From: Leptolyngbyaceae cyanobacterium JSC-12
GTDB taxonomy: Bacteria > Cyanobacteriota > Cyanobacteriia > Leptolyngbyales > Leptolyngbyaceae
NCBI GenBank assembly: GCA_000309945.1
Contig: CM001633.1
Span: 4,227,912-4,291,911 of the forward strand
DNA length: 64,000 bases
Direction: 5' to 3'
Below the pieces are notes generated by a model that worked only from the letters and a program-made list of their open reading frames with translations, made no database searches and had not been told where the DNA came from. Position 1 is the stretch's first letter. Every line of letters begins with the position of its first letter. The position numbers and the translations under genes were made by a program. Positions 9,881 through 17,757 of the stretch are shown here, one piece after another.

Positions 9881-10210
9881 ATGAGTCCTCTTAAAAAAAC
9901 CTATGTTCTGAAACTCTACGTTGCGGGCAATACTCCAAATTCAATTCGAGCCTTAAAAACCCTGAATACGATCCTCGAAGAAGAATTTAAAGGAGTCTAT
10001 GCACTTAAAGTCATTGATGTTTTGAAAAATCCCCAACTGGCAGAGGAAGACAAGATTTTGGCAACTCCAACCTTAGCAAAAATTCTGCCGCCGCCTGTGC
10101 GTAAAATCATTGGCGACCTCTCTGATCGTGAAAAAGTACTTATTGGTCTTGATCTGCTCTATGAAGAATTGCGGGAAGACGAAGCCGGAATTGATGACGA
10201 GGTGCTTTGA
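9881..10210 (+). CDS. kaiB: Circadian clock protein KaiB
   Basis: KaiB is the metamorphic thioredoxin-like protein that, in its fold-switched state, binds the CI ring of phosphorylated KaiC, captures KaiA, and in the known system competes with SasA and docks CikA. The 109 residues match the family from start to end: [12 protein letters not shown], the central [18 protein letters not shown] and [14 protein letters not shown], ending in an acidic tail. ATG 9881 is the only sensible start. It lies 38 bases after kaiA and 94 before kaiC, in the standard order. Nothing is missing or unusual in the protein. Confidence 0.98.
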   Translation: MSPLKKTYVLKLYVAGNTPNSIRALKTLNTILEEEFKGVYALKVIDVLKNPQLAEEDKILATPTLAKILPPPVRKIIGDLSDREKVLIGLDLLYEELREDEAGIDDEVL

Positions 10211-10253
10211 TGTGCGCCTTTTGTGGTACACCTAGCGATGAAGCTTATTAACC

Positions 10254-10275
10254 GCTGATCAACTGCTGATCAACT
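10254..10275. repeat. Perfect 11-bp tandem duplication in the kaiB-kaiC gap
   Basis: GCTGATCAACT occurs twice back to back (10254-10264 and 10265-10275), each copy containing the palindrome TGATCA. It lies 30 bases before the kaiC start, in a 94-bp gap that also holds the kaiC ribosome-binding region. Confidence 0.85.
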
Positions 10276-10304
10276 AAGAAAGTGAGGCTGTTTTAGAAAT
10301 TGCT

Positions 10305-11855
10305 ATGAATCAACTTAATCAAGAAGCCAACAACGGGCTCAACTCAGTCGGAGTCCAAAAAATACGGACTTTAATTGAAGGCTTTGATGATATTAGTCAT
10401 GGCGGGTTGCCTGTTGGCAGAACTACCTTGGTAAGTGGAACCTCTGGCACTGGAAAAACCCTTCTAGCAGTTCAGTTTCTCTACAATGGCATCACCTATT
10501 TTGATGAGCCTGGGATATTTGTAACGTTTGAAGAAGCCCCTGCTGATATCATCAAAAATGCCTTCAGCTTTGGGTGGGATCTGCAAAAGCTAATTGATGA
10601 AGGCAAGTTATTTATTTTGGATGCATCCCCCGACCCTGAAGGACAGGATGTTGTGGGAAATTTTGATCTATCTGCCCTGATTGAGCGCATCCAGTACGCC
10701 ATTCGTAAATATCGAGCCAAACGGGTGTCGATTGATTCGGTCACTGCTATCTTTCAGCAATACGATGCTGCTTCGGTGGTACGGCGCGAAATCTTTCGGT
10801 TGGTGGCACGCTTAAAGCAAGTAGGAGCGACCACTATCATGACTACAGAGCGAGTGGACGAGTATGGTCCGGTTGCTCGCTTTGGAGTAGAAGAGTTTGT
10901 GTCGGATAATGTGGTGATCGTTCGCAATGTGCTGGAAGGAGAACGCCGCCGTCGTACGATCGAAATCTTGAAACTACGCGGTACTACCCATATGAAAGGG
11001 GAGTATCCGTTCACGATTACTAATTACGGGATCAATATCTTCCCGCTGGGAGCAATGCGCCTAACGCAGCGATCGTCTAATGTCCGCGTATCTTCGGGAG
11101 TCAAAACCCTGGACGAGATGTGCGGTGGTGGTTTTTTCAAAGATTCGATTATTCTTGCAACCGGGGCAACTGGGACGGGCAAGACTCTGCTAGTCAGCAA
11201 GTTTTTGCAGGAGAGTTGTAGTCGGGGCGAACGAGCAATGTTATTTGCCTATGAAGAATCTCGTGCCCAATTGTCTCGTAATGCCTATTCTTGGGGGATT
11301 GACTTTGAAGATTTAGAACAAAAGGGCTTACTGAAAATCCTCTGTGCCTATCCAGAATCTGCAGGTTTGGAAGATCATTTGCAGATTATTAAGTCTGAAA
11401 TTGCGGAGTTTAAGCCTGCCCGAATTGCGATCGATTCTCTGTCTGCCCTGGCGCGGGGGGTAAGCAACAATGCGTTTCGGCAGTTTGTGATTGGCGTGAC
11501 TGGATTCGCCAAGCAGGAAGAAATCACGGGCTTTTTTACCAACACCACTGACCAGTTCATGGGATCACATTCTATTACCGATTCCCACATTTCCACCATT
11601 ACCGACACAATTTTGATGCTGCAATATGTGGAAATTCGTGGAGAAATGTCGCGGGCGATCAACGTGTTTAAGATGCGCGGTTCCTGGCATGACAAGGGTA
11701 TTCGCGAATACACGATTAGCGAGCACGGGGCTGAAATCAAAGATTCATTCCGTAACTTTGAACGGATTATCAGCGGTTCCCCTACGCGCATCTCGATAGA
11801 TGAAAAGAGCGAACTGTCTCGGATTATGCGGGGTGTGCAGCGAGACGATGAGTAG
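10305..11855 (+). CDS. kaiC: Circadian clock ATPase/kinase KaiC
   Basis: KaiC is the hexameric double-RecA ATPase at the core of the clock. It autophosphorylates and dephosphorylates on a daily cycle set by KaiA and KaiB. Both P-loops are intact: CI GTSGTGKT (45-52) and [11 protein letters not shown] (287-294). Both catalytic Glu pairs are present (FEEAP about 76-77; YEESR about 317-318). The phosphorylation pair is Ser430-Thr431 in SHISTITDT, matching Ser431/Thr432 of S. elongatus. The A-loop and C-terminal tail that KaiA binds are present and conserved (SGSPTRISIDEKSEL). The 516-residue length is normal. It ends the kai cluster; an antisense aminotransferase remnant and a monooxygenase gene follow. 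Confidence 0.99.
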   Translation: MNQLNQEANNGLNSVGVQKIRTLIEGFDDISHGGLPVGRTTLVSGTSGTGKTLLAVQFLYNGITYFDEPGIFVTFEEAPADIIKNAFSFGWDLQKLIDEGKLFILDASPDPEGQDVVGNFDLSALIERIQYAIRKYRAKRVSIDSVTAIFQQYDAASVVRREIFRLVARLKQVGATTIMTTERVDEYGPVARFGVEEFVSDNVVIVRNVLEGERRRRTIEILKLRGTTHMKGEYPFTITNYGINIFPLGAMRLTQRSSNVRVSSGVKTLDEMCGGGFFKDSIILATGATGTGKTLLVSKFLQESCSRGERAMLFAYEESRAQLSRNAYSWGIDFEDLEQKGLLKILCAYPESAGLEDHLQIIKSEIAEFKPARIAIDSLSALARGVSNNAFRQFVIGVTGFAKQEEITGFFTNTTDQFMGSHSITDSHISTITDTILMLQYVEIRGEMSRAINVFKMRGSWHDKGIREYTISEHGAEIKDSFRNFERIISGSPTRISIDEKSELSRIMRGVQRDDE

Positions 11856-11876
11856 CAATTGGGTGACGGCTTTGGG

Positions 11877-12056
11877 GCGAGAGTTTGCAGTGGGTTGAAG
11901 CGATCGCTTCAGCAGATTACCCAGGACGATCGCACCCCGTTCAATCTCTTCGGCAGAATGTAGAAAACTCAATCGTAAGGCTGGGTAGCCTTTTTGCCCA
12001 GGGAAGCACACTAAACTATCAAAAATTGCCACATTTTGGGCGATCGCGGCACAATG
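11877..12056 (-). pseudogene. C-terminal remnant of a PLP-dependent aminotransferase (MocR/class-I like)
   Basis: About 60 minus-strand codons read like the end of a fold-type-I aminotransferase. The segment CFPGQKGYPALRLSF is followed by EEIERGAIVLGNLL, resembling the final small-domain strand and helix of MocR/LysN-type enzymes. Upstream of this (12057 onward) the frame becomes basic junk antisense to the FAD monooxygenase start. There is no room for the missing PLP domain, so I call it a decayed fragment rather than a gene. The family assignment is from pattern memory and is moderate. Confidence 0.45.
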
Positions 12057-12086
12057 AAGGTAAGGATTTAAGTTACGTTTTTTAAC

Positions 12087-13373
12087 ATGCTTTTGGAGCC
12101 GCAAACTCTTTTTCCCATTCAGCCAACGCCCGGTGTTCAAGCGAATCCACAACCAATTGATTCTCAGCCAAGGCAACTTGACTACGATGTGGCGATTGTT
12201 GGTGGTGGTATTGTAGGACTCACCTTTGCCTGTGCCTTGAAAGACTCTGGCTTAAAGGTTGTACTCATTGAGGCAAAACAAGAGTCGGCGGCGGTTTCCA
12301 GAGGGCAGGCATATCATGTAAATTTGCTTTCCAGCCGCATTTTCGAAGGGATTGGCGTGTGGCAGCACATGCGCCCCAACGTGAATCCGATTGAGCAAAT
12401 TCGCTTATCCGATGGGGACTACCCTGGCGTAGTTCGGTTTTTGCTGCAAGATTTAGCATCCCCCACATTAGGCTATGTTTCTGAGCATCGGGTGTTGTTA
12501 GAGGCGCTGCGATCATTTTTGCAACAGTGCCACAATGTTGCCTACCTGTGTCCAGTGGAACTCCGCGCTACTCGATTTCATTCAGATGCAGTGGAATTGG
12601 ATTTAAGGCAGGGAGAAGAAACCTGGACAGCACGATCGCGGTTGTTGGTTGCTGCTGATGGAGCGCGATCGCCAATTCGGCAACAAGCAGGCATTCGCAC
12701 CGTTGGCTGGCAATATTGGCAATCGTGCGTAGTCGCATTCATCAAGCCCGAAAAACCTCACCAAAATATTGCCTACGAACGCTTTCAGGCAGACGGTCCA
12801 TTTGCAATTTTGCCACTACCCGGAAATATTTGCCGGATTGTGTGGACGGCTCCCAAACAAGAGGCAGAAGCAATTCTGGCACTGGATGATGCAGCATTTT
12901 TGGCGAAGCTGAAACCCCGCTATGGTGACCAGATGGGTAATCTGGAACTAGTGGGAGATCGCTACTTGTTTCCGGTTCAATTGATGCACAGTCATCGATA
13001 TGTGCAATCCCGACTGGCGCTAATTGGGGATGCAGCACACTGTTGCCATCCCGTAGGTGGGCAGGGTGTGAATCTGGGCATTCGCGATGCCGCAGCTTTA
13101 GCGGAGGTACTGAAAACAGCGCACCAACAAGGGCACGATTTGGGTGAACTGAAAACGTTGCGTCAGTATGAACGCTGGCGCAAATTGGAAAACTGGAAAA
13201 TTCTGGCATTTACTGACTTTCTTGATCGCCTCTTTTCCAATACGATTCTTCCCATTGTGATGCTGCGTCGAGTGGGTTTGTGGATGTTGCAAAACCTGCA
13301 TCCAGTGAAACAAGTTGCCTTAAGGCTCATGGTGGGGTTGAGCGATCGCCCTCCCAAATTGGCACAGCGATAA
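12087..13373 (+). CDS. FAD-dependent aromatic hydroxylase of the UbiH/COQ6 family
   Basis: Flavoprotein monooxygenase of the p-hydroxybenzoate hydroxylase fold. It shows the dinucleotide GxGxxG (VGGGIVGLTFA) at residues 36-50, the DG motif (AADGARSPIRQQ) near 190 and the GD motif (LIGDAAHCCHPVGGQGVNLG) near 313-332. UbiH/COQ6 relatives hydroxylate prenylated quinone rings with NAD(P)H and O2. Cyanobacteria lack ubiquinone but encode one or more members, thought to act in plastoquinone or related quinone metabolism; the actual substrate is not readable here. A 30-residue N-terminal extension precedes the Rossmann fold. It is convergent with trxB, with a hairpin between them. Confidence 0.85.
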   Translation: MLLEPQTLFPIQPTPGVQANPQPIDSQPRQLDYDVAIVGGGIVGLTFACALKDSGLKVVLIEAKQESAAVSRGQAYHVNLLSSRIFEGIGVWQHMRPNVNPIEQIRLSDGDYPGVVRFLLQDLASPTLGYVSEHRVLLEALRSFLQQCHNVAYLCPVELRATRFHSDAVELDLRQGEETWTARSRLLVAADGARSPIRQQAGIRTVGWQYWQSCVVAFIKPEKPHQNIAYERFQADGPFAILPLPGNICRIVWTAPKQEAEAILALDDAAFLAKLKPRYGDQMGNLELVGDRYLFPVQLMHSHRYVQSRLALIGDAAHCCHPVGGQGVNLGIRDAAALAEVLKTAHQQGHDLGELKTLRQYERWRKLENWKILAFTDFLDRLFSNTILPIVMLRRVGLWMLQNLHPVKQVALRLMVGLSDRPPKLAQR

Positions 13374-13394
13374 CCTTAGGCAAGATTGTCACAG

Positions 13395-13434
13395 GCACTG
13401 CAGGTAGGCACAAAACCTACCCACACAGTGCTTT
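13395..13434. terminator. Nested-stem bidirectional terminator candidate
   Basis: Outer stem GCACTG (13395-13400) pairs with CAGTGC (13426-13431), and inner stem GGTAGG (13403-13408) pairs with CCTACC (13416-13421) around a 7-base loop. TTT follows. It lies between the convergent monooxygenase and thioredoxin reductase genes, but lacks a long T tract. Confidence 0.5.
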
Positions 13435-13440
13435 ACAGTG

Positions 13441-14811
13441 CTAGAGGTTTGCTTGCAGCAGTTCGCGATACTGACTCTTTTGTTTCACACCCTTAAGCTC
13501 ACTCACCTTTTCCTTCAGCTTAAAGACTTGAACTGTAGGAGTGCCAATAACACCAGCCGCTTCCGCAATTTCAGGATCCTGCTCAATGTCGATATTGACG
13601 TAGTGAATCTTGCCGTCAAATTCGTCAATCACTTTACTAAGAATGGGTTTGAGGGTATGGCAGGGACCACACTGAGGTGAAGAGTACAGTACCAGAATGG
13701 GGCGATCGCTTTCATGATAGAGCTTCCGTAGAGCATAGCTCCCCGTATGACGAGTCGCAGTCGGGTCAAATTCTGTAGACTGCTGTTCCTCAGTCTTTTT
13801 CTCTGGAGCTTGAGCCGGATGGGTTTCTGCCTCTTTCGTCTGGTGAAACTCCTGAATCAAACCATTGGCAGACAAATATCGTTCTGCCAGCAGCGCTGCC
13901 ATACAGCCCGTACCCGCCGCAGTGATCGCTTGCCGGAATTCATGATCCTGCACATCTCCAGCCGCATACACCCCTTCCACACTAGTTTCTACAGATCCGT
14001 GTTGAGTCTTCACATAACCAACCTCATCCAGTTCAATCTGCCCTCTAAATAGAGAGGTGTTCGGCGTATGCCCGATCGCATAGAACAACCCCTTAACCCG
14101 CAGTTCACTCTCTTCGCCCGTCTGGTTATTCTTAAGCTTCACCCCCTGCATATGATCCGCTTCACCAAACACGTCTAGAATCTCCGTATTCCAGTGAACC
14201 GTAATCTTGTCATTCTGCAACACCCGGTCTTGCATCGCTTTGCTCGCACGCATTTTGTCACTGCGCACTAACAGATGCACGTGAGAACCATACTTGGTCA
14301 GGTATACGGCTTCCTCTGCGGCGGAATCACCCCCCCCCACCACTGCCAGTTCTGCTTGCCGGAAGATGGGTGTCGCTCCATCGCAAATGGCACAGGCAGA
14401 AATGCCTCGGCTCCAAAACAGGTGTTCATTGGATAATCCCAGGCGCTTTGCTGTTGCGCCTGTAGCAATAATCACGCTGTGTGCTCGAACTTCCCGATCT
14501 TCAGAGCGGATTACAAATGGACGCTGGCTAAAATCGACCTCAGTAACATCTTCGGTCACCAATTCAGCCCCCCACCGCAACGCCTGTTCTTTCATCCGGG
14601 TCATCAACATTGGGCCGGTAATTCCTTCAGGAAAACCAGGAAAATTTTCAACTTCAGTGGTGGTCATGAGTTGCCCACCTGGCAACCCTCCTGCCTGAAA
14701 GCCTTCAAACACAAAAGGCTTCAGGTTTGCCCGTGCGGCGTAGATAGCGGCTGTATACCCTGCTGGACCAGAACCAATAATCACAACGTTTTCAACGGGT
14801 GAGGTACTCAT
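13441..14811 (-). CDS. trxB: NADPH-thioredoxin reductase C (NTRC): thioredoxin reductase fused to thioredoxin
   Basis: The bifunctional protein uses NADPH to reduce its own thioredoxin domain, which in cyanobacteria and plastids regenerates 2-Cys peroxiredoxin. Residues 1-315 are the FAD/NADPH reductase, with [10 protein letters not shown] and the redox pair CAIC (Cys140, Cys143). A charged linker (about 325-350) leads to thioredoxin with CGPC (Cys381, Cys384). The total of 456 aa is typical of NTRC. Start ATG 14811. A typical 2-Cys peroxiredoxin, the usual client, is encoded about 21 kb away at 36 kb rather than adjacent. Confidence 0.96.
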   Translation of the reverse strand: MSTSPVENVVIIGSGPAGYTAAIYAARANLKPFVFEGFQAGGLPGGQLMTTTEVENFPGFPEGITGPMLMTRMKEQALRWGAELVTEDVTEVDFSQRPFVIRSEDREVRAHSVIIATGATAKRLGLSNEHLFWSRGISACAICDGATPIFRQAELAVVGGGDSAAEEAVYLTKYGSHVHLLVRSDKMRASKAMQDRVLQNDKITVHWNTEILDVFGEADHMQGVKLKNNQTGEESELRVKGLFYAIGHTPNTSLFRGQIELDEVGYVKTQHGSVETSVEGVYAAGDVQDHEFRQAITAAGTGCMAALLAERYLSANGLIQEFHQTKEAETHPAQAPEKKTEEQQSTEFDPTATRHTGSYALRKLYHESDRPILVLYSSPQCGPCHTLKPILSKVIDEFDGKIHYVNIDIEQDPEIAEAAGVIGTPTVQVFKLKEKVSELKGVKQKSQYRELLQANL

Positions 14812-14954
14812 GCTCTATCTAAACTCATAACGACTACGCCTAGTATACTACACATTTCTTATTTATTAATCCCAGGAAAACGCAAAAGATCTTCTGTATG
14901 GCTATATAAATCTGTGATTTCGCATGGGCGGCTATTTTGTCTGCATTCCCTGTT

Positions 14955-17735
14955 ATGAAACATACTGACGCAATCGCTCCTTTGTTGCTGCTAACCACGC
15001 TCATTTCGCTTGTGCCGTCTCCCGTAGCTGCGCAGATTTCTGCAACACCAGACGGCACCAACACACTAGTGAATCAAGCAGGAAATACCTTCAATATCAC
15101 GGGTGGCACTCAGGCAGGTACCAATTTATTTCATAGTTTTCAGCAGTTTGGGCTGAATCAGGGACAAATCGCCAATTTTTTGTCCAATCCTGCCATTGCT
15201 AATATCTTAGGGCGGGTCACAGGCGGCGATGCCTCGGTAATCAATGGACTGATGCAGGTGACTGGCAGCAACGCCAACCTGTATCTAATGAATCCAGCGG
15301 GGATTGTGTTTGGACCCAATGCCAGCCTAAATGTGCCTGCCGCCTTCACTGCCACCACTGCCAACGGCATTGGAATTGGCAATGGCTGGTTTAACGCCAC
15401 AGGCACTAACAACTATGCCAATCTAACTGGAACACCCAATAGCTTTGCGTTTACGGTTACTCAACCGGGGGCGATCGTCAATGCAGGTAATCTTGCCGTT
15501 AGTCAAGGGCAGGATCTTACACTACTGGGGGGAACTGTTGTCAACACTGGGTCTGTTTCGGCACCGGGCGGGACCGTGACCATCGCGGCTGTTCCTGGAG
15601 AAAAGTTGGTGCGCCTTAGCCAACCTGGGAATCTGCTGAGTCTGGAGTTCCAACCTCTGCCGACTGGAATGGCGACTCCTGCAATTTCTCCTCCAACTCT
15701 ACCGCAATTGTTGACAGGGGGAAATTTGAGGAGTGCTACGGGCTTAACAGTTGAGAATGGAATTGTGAAATTAGTGGGGGCAGAAAGTGCGATCGCGCCT
15801 GGTGATGTCACTGCTAAAGCGGTGACATCCCAAACTGCAACCCTCTCTGCTAACAACAACGTAATCCTGGTTGAAAGTCAACTTCAGACTACGGGCGATT
15901 TGAATTTGTTGGCAAAGAACACCGTCACTGTGCGAGATAGTGTAGCGCAACCAGTCGCGGTGCAAGCGGGGCGTGATCTAACCATTCAGGGCAACCAGGG
16001 AATTGATATCCTGGCGCTGAACCATCGGCAAACCAACAAACCTTTCCAAGCGGGACGCGACCTTAACTTGGTTAGCGATGGAATGATTTCGGGCGATGCC
16101 CATTTTGGCAGCGGTGGCAACTTTTCCACGCGATCGCTCAACGGCGGTCCGGCTACTTTTATCAGCCTCAATGATCCGGTGATTAGCTCCAACGGCAATG
16201 TGACGTTTCTCGGTTCCTATACGGGAGCCTCACTGAAAGTAGAAGCGATCGGCAATATTCGATTTACTGGCAATGTGACTATCAACAATCCCGACCCTGG
16301 TGCAGTGGACGCTAACGCAGCTGATCAGGCGCTATTGCAAGGAGGACGTGCCTTAATTCTGCGGGTTGGACGCACCACCCTTGATAACCCCAACAACGTC
16401 CCCAATGGCACGTTTATCAATCCGGGCGGAATTACTACTCCTGGCAGCATTCAAGTAGATGGAGACATTACCGGGGAAAGCGGACCTGTCACGGTGGTAA
16501 TGTCTGCACCTGGAAATATTGCCACTCAAGGAATCAGTAACGCCAATGCCATAACGGTTGACACTCCCAGCAACATATTTGTCAGAAGCGTCAGCGGTAG
16601 CTCGGTGCGCTTAACCAGCACTGCCGGAACTGTGACGCTTGGCACTCCGGCCGATTCAGACGTTGGCAATTTTGGTGGCACGTTTATCATCTCCGCCACC
16701 AACGGAATTCTTGCCAATGGAAGGATTATGGGTGGGCGCATTGAGCTATCTTCCTCAAGTGGAAATATCATTGTAAACACTGTTCGGGGTGGCTCTGCGG
16801 GAGTAGATATCAATGCAGCCGGGCTTTTTCAGGCGCGGGGCGGAACAGAGTTATTGAATGTGTTTTTGCAAACGCGGGCAGCAGACAATCCTGAAGTCAA
16901 TAGTTTCCTGCAATCTAAGGGAATTAATCTTCCACCCGATCAAATTGTCACTGTGCATTACGAGTTTGGCAACGCGGGCCAAAGTCTGCCGATTATCTAC
17001 AGCGTGGGTGCATCGCAAAGTGACAGTGCGCCTGCAGGTTCGCTGAATGCCCCGATTACGATTCGGTTTGGGGGTGCTACTCGAACATTAATCGATAATT
17101 CGTTCCCGATCACCGCAACCGATGGAAGCGGAACGATTACCCAGGGTCGGATTTTGGTTCAGGGCGGCGATGGCGCATTTTTCTTAGGTCCAACCACGAC
17201 TGGGAGACTCGTTCCTACCAATTCTGATCTCTTTTTAACAAAAGATGGGGGGGGCAACTTTATTCCGGTCACTGCTGCTAACTATACGGCTGGCACAATT
17301 CTTTACCGTAACGAAACCTATACGGCAGCGTTCCCTACGGCTGACTTCCCTGCCAATATTAGTGGGGTTGCTGGGTCGATTTATGTGGGCTTTGGGACAA
17401 ACCAAACGCTATATGGTGCTAGCCAAAGTCGGGTGTTTGCTCCGGTTCCCCCTAGCCCTCCAGTGGTTCCTCCAACAACCGAGAACCCAGGTTCTCTCAA
17501 TTCGGGGAATATTGCCCCTGCCAATAGACCGCAAGTAAGTAGCTCGGCGGGAGACGTAATCCAAAGAAACACTGATCGATCAGGTCAAACCAATGCTTGC
17601 GATGTAGGGTCGATCGCTACGAGGGATAGAGACACCCGTTCTAGCCGAGAAACCCGATTCACCCCCTGTGTCCCAACTTCTGATGAAGTGCAAATTCTCA
17701 AGATCTTAGGCGATGATGGGCAATCTAAACCGTAA
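14955..17735 (+). CDS. Two-partner-secretion exoprotein (filamentous haemagglutinin N-terminal domain, TpsA type)
   Basis: From ATG 14955 there is a clear signal peptide ending SPVAAQ, then the TPS/haemagglutination-activity domain. The latter has FNITGGTQ, the NLFHSFQQF segment, and NLYLMNPAGIVFGP with its conserved NPxG turn. About 600 residues of Gly/Asn/Thr-rich beta-helix repeats follow. The C-terminus has a Pro-rich linker (PVPPSPPVVPPTT) and a short tail with two Cys. Such proteins cross the outer membrane through a TpsB/FhaC barrel; no such partner gene is in the window. A TTG at 14937 would add six residues before the signal peptide and is less likely. The CHAT-TPR gene follows 22 bases later, so the two are almost certainly one operon. 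Confidence 0.92.
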   Translation: MKHTDAIAPLLLLTTLISLVPSPVAAQISATPDGTNTLVNQAGNTFNITGGTQAGTNLFHSFQQFGLNQGQIANFLSNPAIANILGRVTGGDASVINGLMQVTGSNANLYLMNPAGIVFGPNASLNVPAAFTATTANGIGIGNGWFNATGTNNYANLTGTPNSFAFTVTQPGAIVNAGNLAVSQGQDLTLLGGTVVNTGSVSAPGGTVTIAAVPGEKLVRLSQPGNLLSLEFQPLPTGMATPAISPPTLPQLLTGGNLRSATGLTVENGIVKLVGAESAIAPGDVTAKAVTSQTATLSANNNVILVESQLQTTGDLNLLAKNTVTVRDSVAQPVAVQAGRDLTIQGNQGIDILALNHRQTNKPFQAGRDLNLVSDGMISGDAHFGSGGNFSTRSLNGGPATFISLNDPVISSNGNVTFLGSYTGASLKVEAIGNIRFTGNVTINNPDPGAVDANAADQALLQGGRALILRVGRTTLDNPNNVPNGTFINPGGITTPGSIQVDGDITGESGPVTVVMSAPGNIATQGISNANAITVDTPSNIFVRSVSGSSVRLTSTAGTVTLGTPADSDVGNFGGTFIISATNGILANGRIMGGRIELSSSSGNIIVNTVRGGSAGVDINAAGLFQARGGTELLNVFLQTRAADNPEVNSFLQSKGINLPPDQIVTVHYEFGNAGQSLPIIYSVGASQSDSAPAGSLNAPITIRFGGATRTLIDNSFPITATDGSGTITQGRILVQGGDGAFFLGPTTTGRLVPTNSDLFLTKDGGGNFIPVTAANYTAGTILYRNETYTAAFPTADFPANISGVAGSIYVGFGTNQTLYGASQSRVFAPVPPSPPVVPPTTENPGSLNSGNIAPANRPQVSSSAGDVIQRNTDRSGQTNACDVGSIATRDRDTRSSRETRFTPCVPTSDEVQILKILGDDGQSKP

Positions 17736-17757
17736 TCGTGGGGGCAAGGATTGAGAA

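Noticed and set aside
11745-12176. 143-codon minus-strand frame as a complete gene
   Set aside because: Both ends overlap real genes (kaiC and the monooxygenase) with shadow-like sequence; only the middle 60 codons resemble a protein, so it is kept as a remnant only.
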